Positions 1-9,290 are shown, counted from the stretch's first letter. The stretch: DNA of 64,000 nt from Legionella_A sp963772805 (GCA_963772805.1 CAVYYU010000002.1:62001-126000), one strand, 5' to 3'. Translations and numbers: made by a program. The notes: generated by a model from the sequence alone, not told the origin.

Positions 1-912
1 ATGAGCCGATAATTGACCTTTTGCCGTGTGATGATTTTTGTTAACGGCAATAATCATTTCTTCTGCCTTATGACGCCCCTGAAGCCGCTCCAACTGCAAA
101 GCTTTAACGTTTTGATCTACAACTGGTAATGTATCAACAAATTTAATTATTTCATTTTGAAATTTCTCTATTTCTTGAGCCTGAATTTTCTCTGATACCA
201 TGTCTTTGCTACCATCAGCCCGGAATGGATTGATCGCAGCAATCTGCTGATTGTTTCTTTCAATATAGTCATGAAAACTCTCTATTTTCGCTATTTCATT
301 TTTATATCGGATGGGATCCTGTTTATATACAGCCAACATATTATTCATATATTGAACTTCTGATTGTATGGCCGCATTACGTATACGGAAAATCTCACCA
401 TGATAGTTTAAATCGATCCGTTCTAACTCCCGTTGATAATGCTGTAATTTATCGCAGTTTGATAATGTGGGCGCTGGGTGTGTCCAATAAAACATTGGCT
501 GCGTGTCTTGCCAGTTGCTATAGTTCGAGACACTGGCGTCATTCACTTTAACGACTACCGGATGAATAACGTCCAATGGTGGCAAATTCATGGTGTCGCG
601 AGCATTAAGTTCATAAACTATTTGATTTGTGCGCGCTATTTCCTCAGGGTCAGTGAACAGCCTTAAATACAAGGAATACTCCCCGGTTACTGCATAGCGA
701 AACAGCAAGTCTGTATTTAATCGATACATTATCATTTCAAACAATAATTTATTTTGTGTGTCGACATCTCTTAGGGTTGATTGAGCATGTAACTGGTTTC
801 TAATAGCGGTAGCTACTCCATGCAAATGCGGAATATGTTCAGCGATTTCAAGCGGGTATGGCTCCCCGGAATAATGCACTTCCTTGGAAATCGCCAGCCG
901 TGAAGATACCAT
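1..912 (-). CDS. Unknown protein, 3' part beyond the left edge
   Basis: An open reading frame runs from an ATG at 912 leftwards for 304 codons with no stop before base 1, so only the N-terminal part is visible. The product starts MVSSRLAISKEVHYSG. It has no signal peptide or membrane segment and is rich in Lys, Glu, Gln and Asn in long amphipathic stretches, suggesting a mostly helical soluble protein. I recognise no domain. The unbroken length makes it very likely a real gene. In a Legionellales genome such orphan helical proteins are often candidate Dot/Icm effectors, but that is inference. Confidence 0.75.
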   Translation of the reverse strand, partial: MVSSRLAISKEVHYSGEPYPLEIAEHIPHLHGVATAIRNQLHAQSTLRDVDTQNKLLFEMIMYRLNTDLLFRYAVTGEYSLYLRLFTDPEEIARTNQIVYELNARDTMNLPPLDVIHPVVVKVNDASVSNYSNWQDTQPMFYWTHPAPTLSNCDKLQHYQRELERIDLNYHGEIFRIRNAAIQSEVQYMNNMLAVYKQDPIRYKNEIAKIESFHDYIERNNQQIAAINPFRADGSKDMVSEKIQAQEIEKFQNEIIKFVDTLPVVDQNVKALQLERLQGRHKAEEMIIAVNKNHHTAKGQLSAH

Positions 913-1244
913 AGCTAAATACTCCCATCCCTTTTTGCAAAGTATAGTGCATTTTAGCCAATCTGCATTATTTCTAACTGTACAGTTGGTTTTCTGGGCA
1001 ATGTGATTTGATTATTATGAATAACGTTAAAAAATGGTGTCGATATCGCAACCTCTTGGGTCACGAGCCATCTTTCATTAAAAACACGTGATTAATGGTC
1101 GACTTTTAGCTCAGATCGCATTGAAATTGTCATTGCAGTAAAACACCTGTTGCTAATTTATAGAATTCCGCTCACAACCGCTTAAAAAATAGAAAAATTC
1201 AAGGTATGCTACTGCTTGGGTTATCAACTACATAGGAAGTATCG
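913..1244. other. Intergenic region between divergent genes
   Basis: AT-rich stretch separating the unknown minus-strand gene from the DUF962 gene. A weak promoter-like pair for the plus strand is ttaaaa (1182-1187), 17 bp, tatgct (1205-1210). No RNA gene, repeat or longer ORF is visible. Confidence 0.5.
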
Positions 1245-1745
1245 ATGATACCGTTTACTGATCAAGCTTATCTGTTCGCTGAATACCATCAAAATCAAAA
1301 AAATTGCTATTTCCATTTGGCTAGCACGATTTTTATTTATCTGGCGATGATGATTCTATTGGGGTTCGTGCATGTAATTATCCCAGGTGTGGTCGAAACC
1401 AATCTTGCCACGATCACCGCTTTTGCCTTGCTTGTTTATTATTTTCGCTTAAATTGGCGGCTGGCGCTGGTAATTTTACCGGTCCTTATTGTGCTCTTGT
1501 GGCTTGCCTCACTGTTTAGTCACGCAGGCCCTGGCGCGTTTTCACTGTGGTCATTTTTGATAATCTTGATTATTGGCAGCGCATTGCACTTTACCGGCTA
1601 TATAATGGAAGGAAGACGACCACCATTGTTGTCCGATTTGCAGCAGCTTTTGTTAGCACCGATGTTTTTGACTGCTGAGATGTTTTTTATGGCAGGTAAA
1701 ATGCAGGCATTGCGCGAAATGATACAGGGTAGGAAGGCAGAGTAA
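1245..1745 (+). CDS. DUF962/Mpo1-like integral membrane protein
   Basis: 166 residues with about four hydrophobic segments (residues ~23-47, 55-68, 73-92, 98-120). The signature of the Mpo1/YGL010w-type DUF962 family is visible: an N-terminal histidine region (EYHQNQKNCYFH) and a C-terminal stretch HFTGYIMEGRRPPLLSD followed by a hydrophobic tail. Yeast Mpo1 is an Fe(II)-dependent dioxygenase that removes a carbon from 2-hydroxy fatty acids; the bacterial members are little studied, so the reaction is inferred. A good Shine-Dalgarno (aggaag, 1234-1239) fixes the ATG start. The gene converges on the atp operon. Confidence 0.8.
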   Translation: MIPFTDQAYLFAEYHQNQKNCYFHLASTIFIYLAMMILLGFVHVIIPGVVETNLATITAFALLVYYFRLNWRLALVILPVLIVLLWLASLFSHAGPGAFSLWSFLIILIIGSALHFTGYIMEGRRPPLLSDLQQLLLAPMFLTAEMFFMAGKMQALREMIQGRKAE

Positions 1746-1772
1746 ATGTGGCGGGCATAGAAATAACTCGTA

Positions 1773-1810
1773 TAAAAATAGCCCGGGCTAGCTATTGCTA
1801 ACACGGGCTA
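1773..1810 (-). terminator. Intrinsic terminator of the atp operon
   Basis: On the minus strand downstream of atpC, TAGCCCG pairs with CGGGCTA (1804-1810 with 1779-1785). An inner TAGC/GCTA stem closes an AATA loop, and TTTTT follows at 1774-1778. The structure lies between two convergent genes and is in the right orientation for atpC. Confidence 0.8.
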
Positions 1811-1816
1811 CAATAA

Positions 1817-2239
1817 CTACTTCATTTTTTTCCGAATTTTCTGAATTGCACGAATTTGCGCCACGGCGCGCGCCAACTCGGCGGCAGCAATCGAGTAATC
1901 TATCTCACCACCTTTATGGGATATTGCTTCTTCCGCACGCGCCTTGGCGGCGAGGGCGGCTGCTTCATCCAGACTATCGGCACGTTCTGCCGCATCAGCA
2001 AGAACAGTTACGTAAAACGGTTGTACCTCCAGCATGCCGCCGGAAATATAATACACGTCTTGCTCACCGCCGGGGAGAGTAACACGTACTTCACCCGGTT
2101 TAAGCATAGTCAACATGGGTGCATGGCCGGGAATAATCCCTACCTCACCCAGCTCACTCGTCGCTACTACCATTTCTACGATGCCAGAAAAAATTTCATG
2201 TTCGGCACTAACAATATCCAAGTGCGTTGTTATAGTCAT
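1817..2239 (-). CDS. atpC: F1Fo ATP synthase epsilon subunit
   Basis: Last gene of the atp operon. The product (about 140 residues from MTITTHLDIVSAEHEIFSG) matches the epsilon subunit: an N-terminal beta-sandwich (GEVGIIPGHAPMLTMLKPGEVRV and GGMLEVQPFYVTVLADAAERAD segments) and a C-terminal helical hairpin rich in Ala and Arg. It forms part of the central stalk and inhibits ATP hydrolysis. A longer start at 2254 overlaps the atpD stop, but the ATG at 2239 has GAGG about 9 bp upstream and matches the usual family start, so I prefer it. Confidence 0.95.
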   Translation of the reverse strand: MTITTHLDIVSAEHEIFSGIVEMVVATSELGEVGIIPGHAPMLTMLKPGEVRVTLPGGEQDVYYISGGMLEVQPFYVTVLADAAERADSLDEAAALAAKARAEEAISHKGGEIDYSIAAAELARAVAQIRAIQKIRKKMK

Positions 2240-2250
2240 GTCTGACTGCC

Positions 2251-3627
2251 TCATAGAGTTTTAGCTTTCGCAACCGCTTCGTCAATGTTGCCAACCATGT
2301 AAAATGCCTGCTCAGGCAAGTCATCGTATTCACCCGCTAAAATACCCTGGAAGCCCTTAATGGTATCTTTCAGTGATACGTATTTTCCAGGCGAACCCGT
2401 AAATACTTCGGCTACGAAGAATGGTTGTGACAAGAAGCGTTGAATTTTACGCGCACGCGTAACCACACGCTTATCATCTTCAGACAATTCATCCATACCG
2501 AGAATGGCGATAATATCTTTCAACTCTTTATAGCGTTGCAATGTTTGCTGCACACGGCGTGCTGTGTCGTAATGCTCTTGGCCTACGATTAAAGGATCGA
2601 GTTGTCGTGATGTTGAATCTAACGGGTCTACCGCCGGATAAATACCAAGCTCGGCAATTTGTCGGGACAAGACAACCGTCGCGTCCAAATGCGCAAAAGT
2701 GGTAGCTGGCGATGGGTCAGTCAAGTCATCCGCCGGTACGTATACCGCCTGGATCGAGGTGATAGAACCTGTCTTGGTCGATGTAATACGCTCTTGCAGC
2801 ATACCCATTTCTTCAGCCAGCGTTGGTTGGTAACCAACTGCTGAAGGCATACGGCCTAGCAATGCTGATACTTCAACCCCTGCCAATGTATATCGATAAA
2901 TGTTATCGATAAACAGCAACACGTCACGGCCTTCGTCACGGAATTTTTCTGCCATGGTCAATCCTGTCAACGCAACACGCAGACGGTTACCCGGTGGCTC
3001 ATTCATCTGTCCATATACCAGCGACACTTTGTCCAATACATTTGAATCTTTCATTTCGTGGTAAAAGTCGTTACCTTCACGAGTACGTTCACCAACACCG
3101 GCGAATACGGAATAACCACTGTGTTCGATAGCAATATTACGGATTAACTCCATCATATTTACAGTCTTACCCACACCAGCACCGCCGAACAGACCTACTT
3201 TACCGCCTTTTGCGAAGGGGCAGAGCAAATCAATAACTTTAATACCTGTTTCCAGCAACTCTTGGCTGCCAGCCTGGTCTTCATAACTAGGCGCTTTACG
3301 GTGAATAGCCCAGTGCTCTTCAGCACCAATCGGGCCCGCATCATCTACAGGACGGCCAAGCACGTCCATAATTCGGCCCAGTGTTTTCTTGCCGACTGGA
3401 ACCTGAATGGGCTCACCAGTATTTTTGGTTTGCACGCCGCGCTTTAAACCATCGGTAGTACCCATGGCAATAGTTCGCACAACGCCGTCACCTAATTGCT
3501 GCTGTACTTCAAACACCAGGTCGCCGTCGACCAGCTCTAATGCATCATTGATCTTAGGTACGCTGTCACGTGGGAATTCCACATCCACTACCGCACCAAT
3601 TACTTGTACTACTGTTCCTAAGCTCAT
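2251..3627 (-). CDS. atpD: F1Fo ATP synthase beta subunit
   Basis: 458 residues, the normal length. Catalytic subunit of F1: binds ADP and Pi at the alpha/beta interface. The P-loop GGAGVGKT (about residue 150), the GERTREG segment and the Walker B region DVLLFIDNIYRYT are all present. The residue after FIDNI is Y where most homologues have F, a conservative change. It lies 11 bp after atpG and 11 bp before atpC in the operon. Confidence 0.98.
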   Translation of the reverse strand: MSLGTVVQVIGAVVDVEFPRDSVPKINDALELVDGDLVFEVQQQLGDGVVRTIAMGTTDGLKRGVQTKNTGEPIQVPVGKKTLGRIMDVLGRPVDDAGPIGAEEHWAIHRKAPSYEDQAGSQELLETGIKVIDLLCPFAKGGKVGLFGGAGVGKTVNMMELIRNIAIEHSGYSVFAGVGERTREGNDFYHEMKDSNVLDKVSLVYGQMNEPPGNRLRVALTGLTMAEKFRDEGRDVLLFIDNIYRYTLAGVEVSALLGRMPSAVGYQPTLAEEMGMLQERITSTKTGSITSIQAVYVPADDLTDPSPATTFAHLDATVVLSRQIAELGIYPAVDPLDSTSRQLDPLIVGQEHYDTARRVQQTLQRYKELKDIIAILGMDELSEDDKRVVTRARKIQRFLSQPFFVAEVFTGSPGKYVSLKDTIKGFQGILAGEYDDLPEQAFYMVGNIDEAVAKAKTL

Positions 3628-3638
3628 TTTTTACCCTC

Positions 3639-4505
3639 TTAAATAGCGGCTGCTCCACCGACAATTTCCGCCAACTCTTGCGTAATTGCGGCTTGCCGGG
3701 CTTTGTTGTACGCCAATTGAAATTCTTTGATTAGGTCACCCGCATTATCCGTAGCGCTCTTCATTGCAATCATCTTTGCGGCTTGTTCACACGCGATATT
3801 CTCAACCACGGCCTGATAAACCTGCAATTCGATGTAACGCTCGAGCAAACCATCGAGTAAATCCTTGGCATCGGGCTCATAAATATAGTCCCAATGATGA
3901 CCCAGCGTTTTAGTGTCTTCTTCTGCTGTAGGCAGTGGTAACAACTGCTTGATCGTGGGCTTTTGCGTCATGGTGTTTACAAATTCGTTGTAAACGATGT
4001 GCAAGGCATCAATTTGCCCCTGGTAAAAGGCATCCAGCATTACTTTCACTGCGCCGATCAAATCGGTAATGCCAGGTGTATCACCCAAATGGTCAATCGC
4101 AGAAATCACGTTTCCGCCTACACGTTTGAAAAACGCCTGGCCCTTACGTCCGACAACACACAGATCGACTTCTTTGCCTTCTGTGTGCCAAGAGCGTATG
4201 GCGTGGATCGATTCACGCAGCAAATTAGCGTTAAGACCGCCGCATAAACCACGGTCAGAGGTAACTATTATCATACCAACACGCTTGATTTCACGAACAC
4301 TCATGAAAGGGTGCCGATATTCAGAATTAGCGCGCGCAATGTGTTTAACCACATCATAAATTTTGTTGGCATAGGGTTTGGATGCACGCATTCTATCTTG
4401 CGTTTTGCGCATCTTACTTGCCGCTACCATTTCCATTGCCCGCGTAATTTTTTGCGTATTTTTAATACTCGCAATCTTTGAACGGATCTCTTTCGCACCA
4501 GCCAT
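3639..4505 (-). CDS. atpG: F1Fo ATP synthase gamma subunit
   Basis: 288 residues. The rotor shaft of F1; the N-terminal helix (MAGAKEIRSKIASIKNTQKI) and the C-terminal helix (ATDNAGDLIKEFQLAYNKAR) form the antiparallel coiled coil that turns inside the alpha3beta3 ring. The conserved MEMVAASKM and SDRGLCGGLN segments are visible. It is placed between atpA and atpD as in the standard operon. Confidence 0.98.
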   Translation of the reverse strand: MAGAKEIRSKIASIKNTQKITRAMEMVAASKMRKTQDRMRASKPYANKIYDVVKHIARANSEYRHPFMSVREIKRVGMIIVTSDRGLCGGLNANLLRESIHAIRSWHTEGKEVDLCVVGRKGQAFFKRVGGNVISAIDHLGDTPGITDLIGAVKVMLDAFYQGQIDALHIVYNEFVNTMTQKPTIKQLLPLPTAEEDTKTLGHHWDYIYEPDAKDLLDGLLERYIELQVYQAVVENIACEQAAKMIAMKSATDNAGDLIKEFQLAYNKARQAAITQELAEIVGGAAAI

Positions 4506-4529
4506 AATCTTGCTTCGCCTCAGTAATAC

Positions 4530-6083
4530 TTACCAGCTACCAGTTCGTTTGAACTCCGTAATCGCTGCTTTCAATTGTGATTCGATCTCATCATCGTAAG
4601 CACCAGTTTCGTTAATCTTTTTCATTAACGCTTGATGAGAACTGCCGAGATAATCCTGCAAGGCCGATTCGAATGCGCTGATTTCTACAACGGGTATGTC
4701 ATCGAGGAAGCCTTTTTCAGCAACGAAAAGCGATGCACCCATTGCGGCAACAGAAAACGGTGCGTATTGCTTTTGCTTCATCAGCTCAGTAATTCGTTGT
4801 CCGCGCTCCAATTGCTTACGTGTGACTTCATCAAGATCGGACGCAAATTGCGAGAAAGCCTCTAGCTCACGGAACTGTGCAAGTGCCAAACGTGTGCCAC
4901 CACCGAGTTTCTTCATGATCTTGGTTTGTGCCGCGCCACCTACCCGTGATACTGAAAGGCCAGAGTTGATTGCTGGGCGAATGCCTGAGTTAAACAAGTC
5001 AACATCAAGAAAAATCTGACCGTCAGTAATCGAAATTACGTTGGTCGGCACGAATGCAGACACGTCGCCTGCTTGCGTTTCAATAATAGGTAACGCAGTC
5101 AGAGAGCCTGTTTTGCCTTTAACTTCACCATTTGTCAGCTTTTCAACTTGTTCCGCGTTAATACGCGCTGCACGTTCCAGCAAACGAGAATGCAAATAGA
5201 AAATATCACCAGGATAAGCTTCACGACCTGGTGGGCGGCGTAATAGCAATGAAATTTGACGATAAGCCCATGCCTGTTTGGTTAAGTCATCATAAACAAT
5301 CAGTGCGTCTTCACCGCGTTCCATGAAATATTCACCCATGGTGCAGCCAGAATAAGGCGCTAGGAATTGTAGTGCCGCAGAATCTGATGCTCCGGCTACC
5401 ACAACAATCGTATGAGCCAGCGCGCCGTGCTCTTCAAGTTTGCGCACAATGGCCGCAACCGATGATGCTTTCTGCCCAATCGCCACATAGACGCATTTAA
5501 CGCCGGTGTCTTTTTGATTAATAATGGCATCAATTGCAATTGCTGTTTTGCCCGTTTGACGATCGCCAATGATCAACTCACGTTGGCCACGGCCAACCGG
5601 AATCATCGCATCAACCGCTTTCAAACCGGTCTGTACAGGTTGGTCAACTGATTTGCGGGCAATAACCCCAGGTGCTACTTTTTCTATAGGAGAAAGAAGC
5701 TCAGCTTCGATTGGACCCTTGCCGTCGATTGGATTACCCAGCGCATCGACAACACGTCCAAGCAGGTTTCTGCCTACTGGAACTTCAAGAATACGACCCG
5801 TACACTTCCCTTTTTGACCTTCGGAAAGACTGGTGGCATCGCCAAGAATTACTGCACCGACAGAATCACGCTCCAGGTTGAGCGCCAGGCCGAAAACACC
5901 GCCAGGGAACTCAATCATTTCGCCCTGCATGGCATCAGCCAGACCGTGCAAACGAACAATACCGTCTTTTAAACTGACGATAGTACCTTCATTACGCGCT
6001 TCGGAAACAACATTGAATTGTTCGATTTTTTTTCTGATTAATTCACTGATTTCAGATGGATTTAACGCTATTTGTTCTGACAT
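4530..6083 (-). CDS. atpA: F1Fo ATP synthase alpha subunit
   Basis: 517 residues. Non-catalytic nucleotide-binding subunit of F1. The P-loop GDRQTGKT (about residues 169-176), the DDLTKQAWAYRQISLLLRRPPGREAYPGDIFY stretch and the arginine-finger region are intact. The N-terminus MSEQIALNPSEISELIRKKI is the usual delta-binding helix. It is followed 24 bp later by atpG. Confidence 0.98.
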   Translation of the reverse strand: MSEQIALNPSEISELIRKKIEQFNVVSEARNEGTIVSLKDGIVRLHGLADAMQGEMIEFPGGVFGLALNLERDSVGAVILGDATSLSEGQKGKCTGRILEVPVGRNLLGRVVDALGNPIDGKGPIEAELLSPIEKVAPGVIARKSVDQPVQTGLKAVDAMIPVGRGQRELIIGDRQTGKTAIAIDAIINQKDTGVKCVYVAIGQKASSVAAIVRKLEEHGALAHTIVVVAGASDSAALQFLAPYSGCTMGEYFMERGEDALIVYDDLTKQAWAYRQISLLLRRPPGREAYPGDIFYLHSRLLERAARINAEQVEKLTNGEVKGKTGSLTALPIIETQAGDVSAFVPTNVISITDGQIFLDVDLFNSGIRPAINSGLSVSRVGGAAQTKIMKKLGGGTRLALAQFRELEAFSQFASDLDEVTRKQLERGQRITELMKQKQYAPFSVAAMGASLFVAEKGFLDDIPVVEISAFESALQDYLGSSHQALMKKINETGAYDDEIESQLKAAITEFKRTGSW

Positions 6084-6100
6084 GGAATCTATCCTCTATA

Positions 6101-6649
6101 TTACACGGCCAAGTCGGTGCCAAGTTTGTTTAATTTGCCTCGCACCGAGCCATCGATGACTAAATCGCCTGCACGAATGACAGCACCGCCTAGGAGTGAT
6201 TTATCAAGGCTCACATCCAAGGTAATTTGCCGCTGTAACCGCAGGCTTAGCGATTTGATTAAATTCTGCTGTTGCTTTTCGCTCAAGTCAGTGTAGCTGC
6301 TGACGCTAACGTTTAGCGTTTTTTCCTGCTCAGCGCGCAACACTTCAAATTGAGTGCTGATATCCGGCAGCAACGGTAAGCGCTTGTTGCTGGCCAACAT
6401 AGTAATGAAACTCTCTATGGCTTGCGCCTCCCCAGTTTTGCCTGATTTGGCAAATAGAGATAACAGCAACTGGCTTTGTTGCTCGGCGGTAGTCGCTGGA
6501 TCATCGATAAAGCGGCTGGCTTGTGGGTTCAGTACAGCCTGTGACAGATCACTCAGAATCACGGCCCAAGCAGCCAATTGCTTAGCTGCTAATGCGTGTT
6601 CGAAAATTGCCTTAGCATATGGCCTAGCGATTGTAGTCGTATCTGACAT
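6101..6649 (-). CDS. atpH: F1Fo ATP synthase delta subunit
   Basis: 182 residues. Peripheral-stalk protein linking the b dimer to the top of F1. The family pattern is clear: ARPYAKAIFEHAL at the N-terminus and the C-terminal segment LGGAVIRAGDLVIDGSVRGKLNKL. The start codon lies 1 bp after the atpF stop, so translation of the two is probably coupled. Confidence 0.96.
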   Translation of the reverse strand: MSDTTTIARPYAKAIFEHALAAKQLAAWAVILSDLSQAVLNPQASRFIDDPATTAEQQSQLLLSLFAKSGKTGEAQAIESFITMLASNKRLPLLPDISTQFEVLRAEQEKTLNVSVSSYTDLSEKQQQNLIKSLSLRLQRQITLDVSLDKSLLGGAVIRAGDLVIDGSVRGKLNKLGTDLAV

Positions 6650-6650
6650 A

Positions 6651-7127
6651 TCAAATCTCTTCGATCAAATTATCAAGCAACACACCGTTTGCCTTATCAT
6701 CAATTTCACGCTTCAGTATTTTTTCAGCGCCGGCAATCGCAAGAACAGCCACTTGCTTGCGCAACGTGTCTTTTGCACGATTTACTTCTTGTGCAATTTG
6801 CTCTTGCGCCAATTTAGCCAGCTTCTGTGTTTCCTGACGCGCATCGTCTTTCGCTTCTTCTACAATCTGAGCCGCTCGACGACCGGCCTTTTCAATAATT
6901 TCTGCCGCCTGTACTTTAGCTTGCTTCATTTCGTCCTTGACGCGATGCTGAGCCAATTCGAGCTCACGTCGACCGCGTTCCGCAGCAGCCAAACCATCTG
7001 CAATCTTATCTTGCCGTTCTTCCAACGCTTTAGTCAGCGGTGGCCAAACAAATTTCATGGTAAACCATACAAATGCACCAAAAACCAGCATTTGTACGAC
7101 CAGTGTTAAATTGATTTCCAAGGTCAT
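6651..7127 (-). CDS. atpF: F1Fo ATP synthase b subunit
   Basis: 158 residues. One N-terminal membrane helix (about residues 5-25, with WFTMKFVWPP at its end) is followed by a long charged Ala/Glu/Arg/Lys helix that dimerises as the peripheral stalk. The domain layout and length are typical. It lies between atpE and atpH. Confidence 0.97.
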   Translation of the reverse strand: MTLEINLTLVVQMLVFGAFVWFTMKFVWPPLTKALEERQDKIADGLAAAERGRRELELAQHRVKDEMKQAKVQAAEIIEKAGRRAAQIVEEAKDDARQETQKLAKLAQEQIAQEVNRAKDTLRKQVAVLAIAGAEKILKREIDDKANGVLLDNLIEEI

Positions 7128-7173
7128 TTCTCCTGTAACATTCAGAGCGCTGACGCGCTCCCTGTATGTGTTA

Positions 7174-7449
7174 TCAAGAACCCAAATTGCTTAGGAAGGG
7201 ATTAGCAAAGGTGAAGAACAACGCAATACCCACGCCAATCATTGTTACCGCATCAAGAAGACCTGCAACGATAAACATTTTAACCTGTAACATAGGAACC
7301 ATTTCAGGTTGACGGGCAGACCCTTCAAGAAATTTACCGCCTAACAATCCAAAACCAATAGCAGTACCCAACGCACCCAAACCAATCAACAGCGCGACCG
7401 CAATGACAGTCATGCTTTGAACTTGTGCTATTAAACTTGCAGCTTGCAT
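7174..7449 (-). CDS. atpE: F1Fo ATP synthase c subunit
   Basis: 91 residues forming a hydrophobic hairpin. The polar loop SARQPE and the second helix segment AGLLDAVTMIG are visible; the Asp in LLDA is the proton-carrying carboxylate. The residues usually required for Na+ selectivity are not evident, so proton coupling is inferred. The N-terminus has about 10 extra residues compared with the 79-residue E. coli protein. Confidence 0.97.
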   Translation of the reverse strand: MQAASLIAQVQSMTVIAVALLIGLGALGTAIGFGLLGGKFLEGSARQPEMVPMLQVKMFIVAGLLDAVTMIGVGIALFFTFANPFLSNLGS

Positions 7450-7492
7450 ATAAATCCCCTTAATGGATAGTAGTGTTTAAATAAAAAATTGC

Positions 7493-8320
7493 TTAGTGTT
7501 CTTCATGTGCCAGACTGAGATATACAATCGTTAACACCATGAAAATAAATGCCTGCAGGGTAATGACCAGGATATGGAAAATTGACCATGCTAGCGACAA
7601 TAAAAATTGCGCTACACTCAACGTCGCATTACTGGCAAGATTTCCTTCAGCCGCGTGTAGTGTCAGCAGCGCTATCAGAATGAAGATAAGCTCACCTGCA
7701 TATAAATTACCAAATAACCGCAGTGCCAGTGAAATAGGTTTGGCAATTAACCCGACCAGTTCTAGCAGCAAGTTAAACGGAATAAAAATAGGATTATTGA
7801 AAGGCTGCATGGTTAACTCTTTGACAAAGCCCTTTATGCCTTTTACTTTCAAACTATAAAAAATGATCAAGAAGAATACTGACAATGACAATGCGAAAGT
7901 TAAGTTCAAGTCATTAGTCGGCACAACTTTCAAATGGTGAACACCCGCCATGCTTGCCGCGGCAGGCATCACATCAACAGGAATAATATCCATAAAATTC
8001 ATCAGGAATACCCAGATAAAAATAGTCAGCGCCAACGGGCCTATGACCTTATTTTTACCGTGAAAGCAATCCTTGACTTGGTTATCCGCAAACGTCAGCA
8101 TGAGTTCTGCAAAATTCTGCAATTTACCCGGGATGCCTGTTGTAACACGGCGAGCACCAAGATAAAGCATTAACAATGCAATAGAGCCCAACACTGCTGA
8201 AAACAGGAGCGTATCCAAATTCAATGTCCAGAAACCACCCTCTGAACCTAAACTCATCGTTTTAAGGTTATATGTCAGATATGTTAGGTGATGCTTGATG
8301 TAATCGGTGCTTGATACCAT
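7493..8320 (-). CDS. atpB: F1Fo ATP synthase a subunit
   Basis: Membrane stator with the proton half-channels. The essential Arg lies in PISLALRLFGNLYAGE, and the last helix contains FIFMVLTIVYLSLA. I choose the ATG at 8320 (MVSSTDYIKHHL, 275 residues) rather than the upstream frame start at 8371. It follows GGAAAGAGA at a suitable distance, sits directly at the atpI stop, and matches the usual family start; the upstream 17 residues lie inside atpI. Confidence 0.95.
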   Translation of the reverse strand: MVSSTDYIKHHLTYLTYNLKTMSLGSEGGFWTLNLDTLLFSAVLGSIALLMLYLGARRVTTGIPGKLQNFAELMLTFADNQVKDCFHGKNKVIGPLALTIFIWVFLMNFMDIIPVDVMPAAASMAGVHHLKVVPTNDLNLTFALSLSVFFLIIFYSLKVKGIKGFVKELTMQPFNNPIFIPFNLLLELVGLIAKPISLALRLFGNLYAGELIFILIALLTLHAAEGNLASNATLSVAQFLLSLAWSIFHILVITLQAFIFMVLTIVYLSLAHEEH

Positions 8321-8321
8321 T

Positions 8322-8729
8322 TCAGTCTCTTTCCGGCCTATTCTGTTTATTAGCAAATAGTAACGGCGCAAACCAATACACCATTTGCACCACTATGTAT
8401 GTGATAAAAAATACGACAGGGTTAACGTTAGAAAATATAAAAACCAGTGCAAACAACAGGATCGATAAGATGATTTTCATCGCCTCTCCCTTGTAAAAAC
8501 TATTAACTATCTGTTTTGCTGCCTGCGCGCCCTGGTATTGAAATAATTTCCTGGCGAAATAGGCACTCGGCAGAGCGCTAACTAACCCGCCCAGCATCGC
8601 CGACAATGCGCTTTTACCACCTGAAATCACCGCGACAATCACCGCAACTAGCAGTGTTATAGCCAACTGCCATGCTAGCAATCGATTTGCCCCGCGCAAG
8701 CCCTGCTGATTTTTCACAATACCACCCAT
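8322..8729 (-). CDS. atpI: ATP synthase accessory protein I
   Basis: 135 residues with four hydrophobic helices (about 18-38, 42-60, 83-102, 105-125). AtpI proteins help assemble the c-ring and first genes of atp operons commonly encode one. The ATG at 8729 would leave an mRNA leader of only a few bases given the predicted promoter. A GTG four codons downstream (8717) is preceded by GGGTGG and is an equally credible start (MKNQQGLRGANRLL). Confidence 0.85.
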   Translation of the reverse strand: MGGIVKNQQGLRGANRLLAWQLAITLLVAVIVAVISGGKSALSAMLGGLVSALPSAYFARKLFQYQGAQAAKQIVNSFYKGEAMKIILSILLFALVFIFSNVNPVVFFITYIVVQMVYWFAPLLFANKQNRPERD

Positions 8730-8741
8730 CTATTCGCGCGG

Positions 8742-8770
8742 ATTATAAAGTAAACAATTTGGATGCGCAA
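8742..8770 (-). promoter_or_regulatory. Predicted sigma70 promoter of the atp operon
   Basis: On the minus strand, TTGCGC (8765-8770), a 17-bp spacer and a perfect TATAAT (8742-8747) lie just upstream of atpI. The expected transcript start falls at about 8735. Confidence 0.6.
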
Positions 8771-8986
8771 CGCCAATATCTGTATTCTTCGGCTATAATT
8801 TCAATATGGGTTATGAATAGTTCGCGGGCCCGGTGTATATTTTTGCAAGTCCAAGTTAATATCCAGATGGAAAAGCTGGGGAAGTCGCATAAAATAATTA
8901 CATTGAGTCTGGTGCAATTTATAAAACCCTTGAGGCAGTGCTAGACAAGCACCGCTTACACTCAACCAGCAGAAGGATGATGTATC

Positions 8987-9232
8987 ATGTCCGAAAAGCA
9001 ACAGCACACAGCCGCGAGTATGCGGGAAAAAATGCTCAATCGCTACGGCGATGGCCTACACCACAAACACGACAAATATCACAACCCGTATAGACAGCAC
9101 TGTAGATCCCACCCATGCAAGCCACACAATGGCATAGATGATGCAACCAAGGAAAATCAAGCGACGGGTCTGTTAAGACAATTTAAATTACAAAAAATTC
9201 GTAAACGACTGGATAAAGGTCGCATCCATTGA
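8987..9232 (+). CDS. Small His-rich protein of unknown function
   Basis: 81-codon frame starting MSEKQQHTAASMREKML, with a His/Cys-rich middle (GLHHKHDKYHNPYRQHCRSH) and a basic C-terminus (LQKIRKRLDKGR). It is preceded by AAGGA about 12 bp from the ATG and followed within 60 bp by a strong intrinsic terminator in the same orientation, so the segment is probably transcribed. The composition could suit metal binding. The opposite strand of the middle part codes a hydrophobic stretch, and I cannot exclude that the transcript is non-coding. Confidence 0.4.
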   Translation: MSEKQQHTAASMREKMLNRYGDGLHHKHDKYHNPYRQHCRSHPCKPHNGIDDATKENQATGLLRQFKLQKIRKRLDKGRIH

Positions 9233-9290
9233 TAAAGTATAAGTATCCACATCAGGTTAGCCACTTTCCTGATTGTGAATAGTAGCGAAC

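Noticed and set aside
478..666. 62-codon plus-strand frame
   Set aside because: It is antisense to the long open minus-strand gene at 1-912, which explains the region better.
9055..9170. Minus-strand hydrophobic frame opposite the small His-rich gene
   Set aside because: No ribosome-binding site or proper start codon. The valine-rich reading is the expected complement of His/Asn codons, and the terminator points the other way.
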